10,974 bases of DNA, from NCBI GenBank assembly GCA_905479885.1, contig CAJQOE010000048.1, positions 1 to 10,974 on the forward strand, read 5' to 3'. Shown here one piece after another: positions 7,377 to 10,974 of this stretch; position 1 is the stretch's first letter, and every line of letters begins with the position of its first letter. The DNA is from an uncultured Rickettsiaceae bacterium. Its GTDB lineage: Bacteria > Pseudomonadota > Alphaproteobacteria > Rickettsiales > Rickettsiaceae. The notes under the pieces were generated by a model. That model did not search any database. It saw only the letters and a list, made by a program, of their open reading frames with translations, and had not been told where the DNA came from. The position numbers and the translations under genes were made by a program.

Positions 7377-7792
7377 ATGTCTGAAAACACAGAGACAAGG
7401 GGCAGGGCTGACAACGTAGATAAGCTCGTCAGCCGTCGTTTAAAAACGCGCAGAATGATGCTAGGCCTCAGTCAACATGACTTGGGAAAAGCAGTAGATG
7501 TAAGCATTCAACAAATACAAAAATACGAAAAGCTACAAACCGCATTTCTAGTGGAAAATTATTTGCTTTTTCAAGGTTCTTAAAAGTACCAGTCACTTAT
7601 TTTTATAATAACAGCGATGATAGCAGCAATTTAATAGGAGCTATTTTTGCAGAAGATGCAGCTATATACGATGCTGACGACCAAAACGCTGTAACAGAAA
7701 AAGAAATAGTCTCGCTAGTGAAATCATTTACTGAAATTAAAAACCCTCAAAGCCGAAAAAAAATAATAGAGCTTGTAAAGACAATGGCATAG
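7377..7792 (+). pseudogene. XRE/Cro-CI family HTH regulator, frameshifted
   Basis: The intact ancestor would be a 138-residue cytoplasmic DNA-binding regulator of the short type common in alphaproteobacteria. The first 51-52 codons give the start of the HTH domain (VSRRLKTRRMMLGLSQHDLGKAV then DVSIQQIQKYEK). At the A-run 7528-7531 the frame breaks: the ATG frame continues with unrelated residues and stops at TAA 7581-7583 (68 codons). From 7532 the other frame continues the family sequence exactly, with ATNRISSGKLFAFSRFLKVP, then VTYFYNNSDD, an acidic linker, and a terminal helix LVKSFTEIKNPQSRKKIIEL to TAG 7790-7792. One missing A (GAAAAG for GAAAAAG) explains everything. The rest of the frame has no further damage, so this is a recent mutation or a sequence error. 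No target is known; it follows lnt, perhaps with its own promoter. Confidence 0.88.
7543..7563 (+). repeat. Direct repeat copy 1 (inside the broken HTH gene)
   Basis: This 21-base stretch, coding for the ISSGKL part of the regulator's downstream frame, matches 7815-7835 at 19 of 21 positions. Shared blocks are TCTAGTGGA and AATTATT. The two copies are in the same orientation, 272 bases apart. Confidence 0.55.
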
Positions 7793-7810
7793 GCTAACAG
7801 TTTGTTAGCC
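7792..7810. terminator. Short hairpin at the 3' end of the HTH gene
   Basis: GGCTAAC (7792-7798) and GTTAGCC (7804-7810) form a perfect 7-bp stem with a 5-base loop, starting on the last base of the regulator's natural stop codon. It lies between the convergent regulator and znuA-like genes, where a terminator is expected. Neither side is followed by a T-run, so intrinsic termination would be weak. Confidence 0.4.
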
Positions 7811-7814
7811 CGCC

Positions 7815-7835
7815 CATCTCTAGTGGATAATTATT
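7815..7835 (+). repeat. Direct repeat copy 2 (intergenic)
   Basis: The second copy of the 19/21 repeat, lying just before the 3' end of the znuA-like gene. Read in the frame matching copy 1 it would give ISSG then a stop. It may be a scar of a partial duplication of the regulator gene or a chance match. Confidence 0.5.
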
Positions 7836-7836
7836 A

Positions 7837-8673
7837 CTATCTACACCCTTGCAACTGATTGATCATTTTTAAATATTTCGTACAAAACAAATCCCAACTA
7901 CTAGACTCATCATTACTCAATGCCCAGTTTTCAGATTCTAGTTGTATAATGTTTTTATTAAACTTTTTATATGATTTTAAATTTTGAGCACTATCAATTA
8001 CAATACATTGTGCTATATCAGTATTTAATACATACTCTAAATTTTCTAAATCCTTTAAACTAGAATTAGATTTTTGATATAATTTAATAATTTGTGCATC
8101 AGCATCTGTAAAAAAATGCGCCAGACTATCACTTAATATCACCAACTCTCCGACAGATTTTAATTCATTCTCTTTTAACTGCATAAGAGAGGTAATTTTC
8201 GCTTTGATTTTATTCTGACTAGCAAGAATATTATATTCAAGCTCTGGGAATTCCTTTAATAAGATCTCTGAAAGCTCAGCATGTAATGCTAGTATATTTT
8301 TAAGGTCCAACCAAAAATGCCAATTTTTTTGGCCATTTTCATCCAAAAAATTTATAGATTTTAATTCACTAAGTTTTACTATTTTACCTCCAAAATTTGT
8401 AAAGAGAAGACCAGCAAAACCATCAAAACTATCATCTATATAAACAAGAATTTTAGAATTAATAACTTTATCTTTGTCACTAGGACGCATTTGATAATGA
8501 TGCGGGCAACCAGCTGATGCATCAATTGCTACAACTTCTGCAGCGCCTTCAGTCATCATAGAAATAATACTCGCAATCGGAGTAATACTCGTGACAATTT
8601 TAGGCTTCGCAGCAAATGCCACATTTACAAACAACACTAATATTAGTAGTAATATTTTATTTTTCACGATCAT
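7837..8673 (-). CDS. znuA: ZnuA/TroA-type metal ABC transporter substrate-binding protein
   Basis: A periplasmic binding protein of cluster A-I (PF01297 family), expected to deliver zinc, or possibly manganese, to a ZnuBC-type ABC importer. Residues 1-21 are a signal peptide (K4 and K6, a long hydrophobic run, then NVAFAA). No lipobox cysteine is seen, so it should be soluble in the periplasm. H58 in CPHHYQMRPSD matches the first ZnuA histidine ligand and H119 in NWHFWLD the second. At the third ligand site, normally HDAxxYF, the sequence is SDSLAHFF, with Ser181 in place of His and a new His186 four residues on. C223 and C277 are placed like the C-terminal disulfide pair of E. coli ZnuA. There is no histidine-rich loop. 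At 278 residues it is slightly short. Its start overlaps cca by 17 bases; a GTG two codons later is an alternative. Metal specificity is unproven. Confidence 0.85.
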   Translation of the reverse strand: MIVKNKILLLILVLFVNVAFAAKPKIVTSITPIASIISMMTEGAAEVVAIDASAGCPHHYQMRPSDKDKVINSKILVYIDDSFDGFAGLLFTNFGGKIVKLSELKSINFLDENGQKNWHFWLDLKNILALHAELSEILLKEFPELEYNILASQNKIKAKITSLMQLKENELKSVGELVILSDSLAHFFTDADAQIIKLYQKSNSSLKDLENLEYVLNTDIAQCIVIDSAQNLKSYKKFNKNIIQLESENWALSNDESSSWDLFCTKYLKMINQLQGCR

Positions 8674-9865
8674 TTACCAATTTAATTAATTGCGAGCGGT
8701 TAAGCAAAAAATCACTTTCCACCCATGCTTTTTTTATCAAATCAAGAGCCACTCCCAATTCTTTGCCACCATAACCTAATGCTAATAAATCATCACCATT
8801 AACCGGACAAATAGGGGTATTTAACTTACTCAAATTATTATACAAATCATATATCAACGAAGGATTATTAGTTGTTAATGAGGCGTAAACAAAATACAGT
8901 GAATAAGCTTTTTCTTCAAGCCAAATATTCTTAAGCCTTGTAATAATTACGTTTACATCATCAACCTTTGTTAGCTCAAGCATTTTTATAATAACTCTTG
9001 CTTCTGCTCTCGAGAATTTTAAAGCTAATAGCTTGTTATACGCAATATCACTTGAACTAAATAGCATTGCATAAATAATCGGTAATTCTAAAGTTGTATC
9101 AAAAGACGCAGCTATTTTAAGAGCTTTTATATGCAAACTTTTATTATAATGACTAATTGGAAGTATTTGTCCTAAGATCCCTGCTGCAAACATGACATCT
9201 AAAATTTCAGCGCTATCAGGCAGGAGTAACAGCAAGTCTAATTCAGATTTTATCCGTTCACCAGACAATAATGGCAATTTATCTTTGTGAGTAATACAAG
9301 CAGCTAGAGCTGCTTCGTCTATCTGCTTGGCATAGCGACACGAAAACCTAAAGAAACGCAGTATGCGCAAATAATCTTCTTGAATCCTTTGCTCAGCATT
9401 GCCCACAAAAACAACTTTTTGCGCTTTTAGATCTGCAACTCCATCAAAATAATCATAAATTACATTTGTTATTGGACAATAGCTAAGGGCGTTAATGGTA
9501 AAATCTCTACGCGCTGCATCTTCTGCAAAATCATTTGAATAAACCACCTTCGCATGTCGTCCATCGCAATCTAAATCTGCGCGCAAGGTAGTAATTTCAA
9601 ATGATTCATTTTTTATGATTGCTGTAACCGTGCCGAATTTAATCCCAGTTGGAATAACCTTAATACCATGTTGAGTAAGTAACTCAATAACCTTGTCTGG
9701 GACTAAATCTGTAGCAATATCTATATCTGAGCTAGCACGTCCTAAAAGCGCATCTCTAACAGCTCCGCCAACAAGCCTGGCTGATGCGCCTGATGCTTTT
9801 AACAGTTCAACAATCGTAAGAAAGTACTTAGAATTAATCTCTAGATGTCGTTCTAAAACCTTCAT
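8657..9865 (-). CDS. cca: CCA tRNA nucleotidyltransferase (class II nucleotidyltransferase / poly(A) polymerase family)
   Basis: Encodes the cytoplasmic enzyme that builds or repairs the 3' CCA end of tRNAs from CTP and ATP without a template. The N-terminal catalytic head shows RLVGGAVRDALLGR at 30-43 and the metal-binding pair Asp47 and Asp49 in SDIDIATD. The flexible-loop region TLRADLDCDGRHAKV is at 93-107 and RRDFTINALSY at 119-129. The EDYLRILRFFRFSCRY segment at 163-178 matches the motif that precedes the RNA-binding neck, and LLSGERIKSELDLLLLLPD follows. The 402 residues match alphaproteobacterial forms. Sequence alone does not fully separate CCA-adding from poly(A) polymerases, but every cell needs the former where tRNA genes lack CCA. 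No Shine-Dalgarno is clear. It starts 15 bases after the flgL stop and its end overlaps znuA, suggesting one transcript. Confidence 0.9.
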   Translation of the reverse strand: MKVLERHLEINSKYFLTIVELLKASGASARLVGGAVRDALLGRASSDIDIATDLVPDKVIELLTQHGIKVIPTGIKFGTVTAIIKNESFEITTLRADLDCDGRHAKVVYSNDFAEDAARRDFTINALSYCPITNVIYDYFDGVADLKAQKVVFVGNAEQRIQEDYLRILRFFRFSCRYAKQIDEAALAACITHKDKLPLLSGERIKSELDLLLLLPDSAEILDVMFAAGILGQILPISHYNKSLHIKALKIAASFDTTLELPIIYAMLFSSSDIAYNKLLALKFSRAEARVIIKMLELTKVDDVNVIITRLKNIWLEEKAYSLYFVYASLTTNNPSLIYDLYNNLSKLNTPICPVNGDDLLALGYGGKELGVALDLIKKAWVESDFLLNRSQLIKLVNDREK

Positions 9866-9880
9866 AATAATTATTTAATG

Positions 9881-10846
9881 CTATACTCTTGTTCTCTCTA
9901 GCAGCGTATTAAAAGTATTATTAGATACTTGATTTAATGTGACATTAGCCAACAAGCTTTGAATTAAATTCTGCACTAAACCAGCCGCCTCTACTAAATC
10001 TCCTTGAAACAAAGCAGTATTAGTATCCGTGGCTTTTTGAATATCAAGTTTATTAACTTCTCTAGCTGCTTCAGTTTTCTCTACTTCTAACTTAACTAGA
10101 ATATCTACTTCACCACGTGAATCTATCTGCTTCTGCCGGGCCGCATCTAGCTCTACTGATGTGTACGTACCTTCTGGTGCTTTATGCATATTAATATAAG
10201 CAATAGTATCTGCTAATGCTCCCATGCCTGGGTATAAGAAACTTTCTTTGGTTTCATGGCGTGAAGACAAGGTAACTACGGTCTCATTAGGACCAGCATC
10301 AGAGGCATAATTATTAGTAACTAATTTTTCAACCAAGTTAGTTGTTTCTGTTAAATTAACTTTCACAAAATTACCATTAGCATCTACTTTAGTTAATGGA
10401 TTAGTATATGGATCATTTCCACCAAATACATAGCGACCAGATCCATCTTGCATGCTCAACACACGTTCAATTTTTACTAACGCCCTATCTGCTATATCCA
10501 AATCTGTGCCAATAGTTTCAGAACTTGAAGACAACTCTACTTGAAACTGAACTACAGCATCATTAATCTCTTGTAAGGCTCTAGCATCATTACTCAATTT
10601 AGCAAATGTAATATCAACATTGACTTTACTACTCTCTGCAATCAGAAGAGTCCTCTGAGTACGATCATAAATATCTCCTAAGCCATCTGTTTCTAGTCCT
10701 ACGCGTGAGTCATACTTACTTGCTGCACCACCCGAAGCTGCTTTTGTTGCATCCTGCAATTTGCTTGATAGTTCACTAATTTTACCACTATTTCTACCTA
10801 GTTGTGATCCTAATATAGACGAAGTACTAGTTAAATTTATAGCCAT
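9881..10846 (-). CDS. flgL: Flagellar hook-filament junction protein FlgL (HAP3)-like
   Basis: A 321-residue protein of the flagellin/FlgL superfamily. FlgL is exported through the flagellar type III apparatus and forms the junction between hook and filament together with FlgK. The N-terminal region has the expected Ser/Leu-rich helical pattern (ILGSQLGRNSGKISELSSKL at 11-30), followed by a long amphipathic helix at about 55-135. GRYVFGGNDPYTNPL at 137-151 is the typical FlgL motif after the first coiled region. The C-terminal helix from about 285 to 315 ends NNTFNTLLERTRV, completing the paired terminal coils of the family. The E. coli protein is 317 residues. There is no cleavable signal peptide, as expected for this export route. 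The ATG has AAGGA six bases upstream. Flagellin itself is the main alternative, but the short D2/D3-free length and GRYVFGG favour FlgL. Confidence 0.82.
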   Translation of the reverse strand: MAINLTSTSSILGSQLGRNSGKISELSSKLQDATKAASGGAASKYDSRVGLETDGLGDIYDRTQRTLLIAESSKVNVDITFAKLSNDARALQEINDAVVQFQVELSSSSETIGTDLDIADRALVKIERVLSMQDGSGRYVFGGNDPYTNPLTKVDANGNFVKVNLTETTNLVEKLVTNNYASDAGPNETVVTLSSRHETKESFLYPGMGALADTIAYINMHKAPEGTYTSVELDAARQKQIDSRGEVDILVKLEVEKTEAAREVNKLDIQKATDTNTALFQGDLVEAAGLVQNLIQSLLANVTLNQVSNNTFNTLLERTRV

Positions 10847-10858
10847 ATCTTATCCTTT

Positions 10859-10974
10859 TTATCCAAATATTATATCTTGTGTTTTTGTATTGCTGCTCTG
10901 TATCATACTCAATAAATGTGCTAAGGCGTTCATTAATTGTGCTAGATCTAGCGCTCTTAAATATTCAGGTTCTC
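10859..10974 (-). CDS. 3' end of an unidentified gene upstream of flgL
   Basis: An open frame enters from the right window edge and runs 37 codons to TAA at 10861-10859, ending 12 bases before the flgL ATG. The visible tail contains YLRALDLAQLMNALAHLLSM, then IQSSNTKTQDIIFG, and is helical, leucine-rich and ends in a polar segment. No other minus-strand frame is open through this stretch, and the stop overlaps the space holding the flgL Shine-Dalgarno, which supports a cotranscribed gene. Position suggests a flagellar gene, since flgK usually precedes flgL, but the tail does not resemble the conserved FlgK C-terminus. I do not recognise the family. Confidence 0.6.
   Translation of the reverse strand, partial: EPEYLRALDLAQLMNALAHLLSMIQSSNTKTQDIIFG

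Noticed and set aside
7528..7532. Programmed polymerase slippage at the A-run
   Set aside because: Slippage rescue in reduced genomes has been described at much longer A or T runs; four A residues followed by G is too short to expect efficient correction.
7377..7583. A complete 68-residue HTH protein
   Set aside because: The family sequence continues in the neighbouring frame from 7532, so the last 16 residues of this reading are frameshift product; the gene is better described as broken.
7584..7792. A separate small gene downstream of the truncated HTH frame
   Set aside because: The frame lacks its own start and Shine-Dalgarno at a sensible position and is the exact continuation of the HTH regulator.
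9881..10846. Flagellin (FliC) instead of FlgL
   Set aside because: The typical flagellin N-terminal signature with RLSSG and a DDAAG-like segment is absent, and GRYVFGGN with the C-terminal pattern fits FlgL better, although the superfamily is shared.
10847..10974. C-terminus of flgK upstream of flgL
   Set aside because: The visible tail lacks the conserved FlgK ending with its repeated Ala/Gln helix before a TLL motif, so no name was given.
1..10974. CRISPR arrays, insertion sequences, tRNA or rRNA genes, defence or toxin systems
   Set aside because: No repeated spacer pattern, transposase, terminal inverted repeats, cloverleaf or related protein motif was found; almost all DNA is occupied by recognisable housekeeping genes.

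Overview
This window reads as chromosomal DNA of an AT-rich alphaproteobacterium, most probably a flagellated member of the Rickettsiales. The evidence is the low G+C codon use, the mitochondrial-like NuoG/NuoH/NuoI set with no other nuo gene directly upstream, the alphaproteobacterial FabI and HTH proteins, weak or absent Shine-Dalgarno sequences on several core genes, and a flagellar FlgL-like gene. Flagellar genes are known in Midichloria and in some protist-associated Rickettsiaceae. The lineage is inferred from reading the proteins, not from a search.

Layout. (1) Bases 1-3425, minus strand: the complex I block nuoG-nuoH-nuoI, tightly packed (4-base overlap, then a 5-base gap), with nuoI cut by the left window edge. 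(2) Bases 3426-3597: a divergent promoter region. (3) Bases 3598-4874, plus strand: pyrH and frr, overlapping by one base, for UMP phosphorylation and ribosome recycling. (4) A 16-bp perfect hairpin at 4882-4920 separates frr from the convergent fabI (4932-5735, minus). (5) lnt (5815-7302, plus), which completes lipoprotein acylation, diverges from fabI. (6) A xenobiotic-response-element (XRE) type regulator at 7377-7792 follows lnt and is broken by a one-base deletion. (7) Bases 7837-10974, minus strand: a run of an unidentified 3' gene end, flgL, cca and a znuA-like periplasmic metal-binding gene, closely spaced or overlapping and probably cotranscribed in that order.

Most of the window is housekeeping: respiration, nucleotide metabolism, translation, fatty acid synthesis, envelope lipoprotein maturation and tRNA CCA addition. 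No new defence system, mobile element, CRISPR array, tRNA or rRNA was seen. The points that deserve attention are the frameshifted regulator, whose downstream frame is intact to its natural end; a near-perfect direct repeat around its 3' part; the flagellar gene joined to tRNA-processing and zinc-uptake genes; the unidentified gene end upstream of flgL; an apparently shifted third metal-ligand histidine in the ZnuA-like protein; and an alanine in FabI at a position linked to inhibitor resistance in E. coli.
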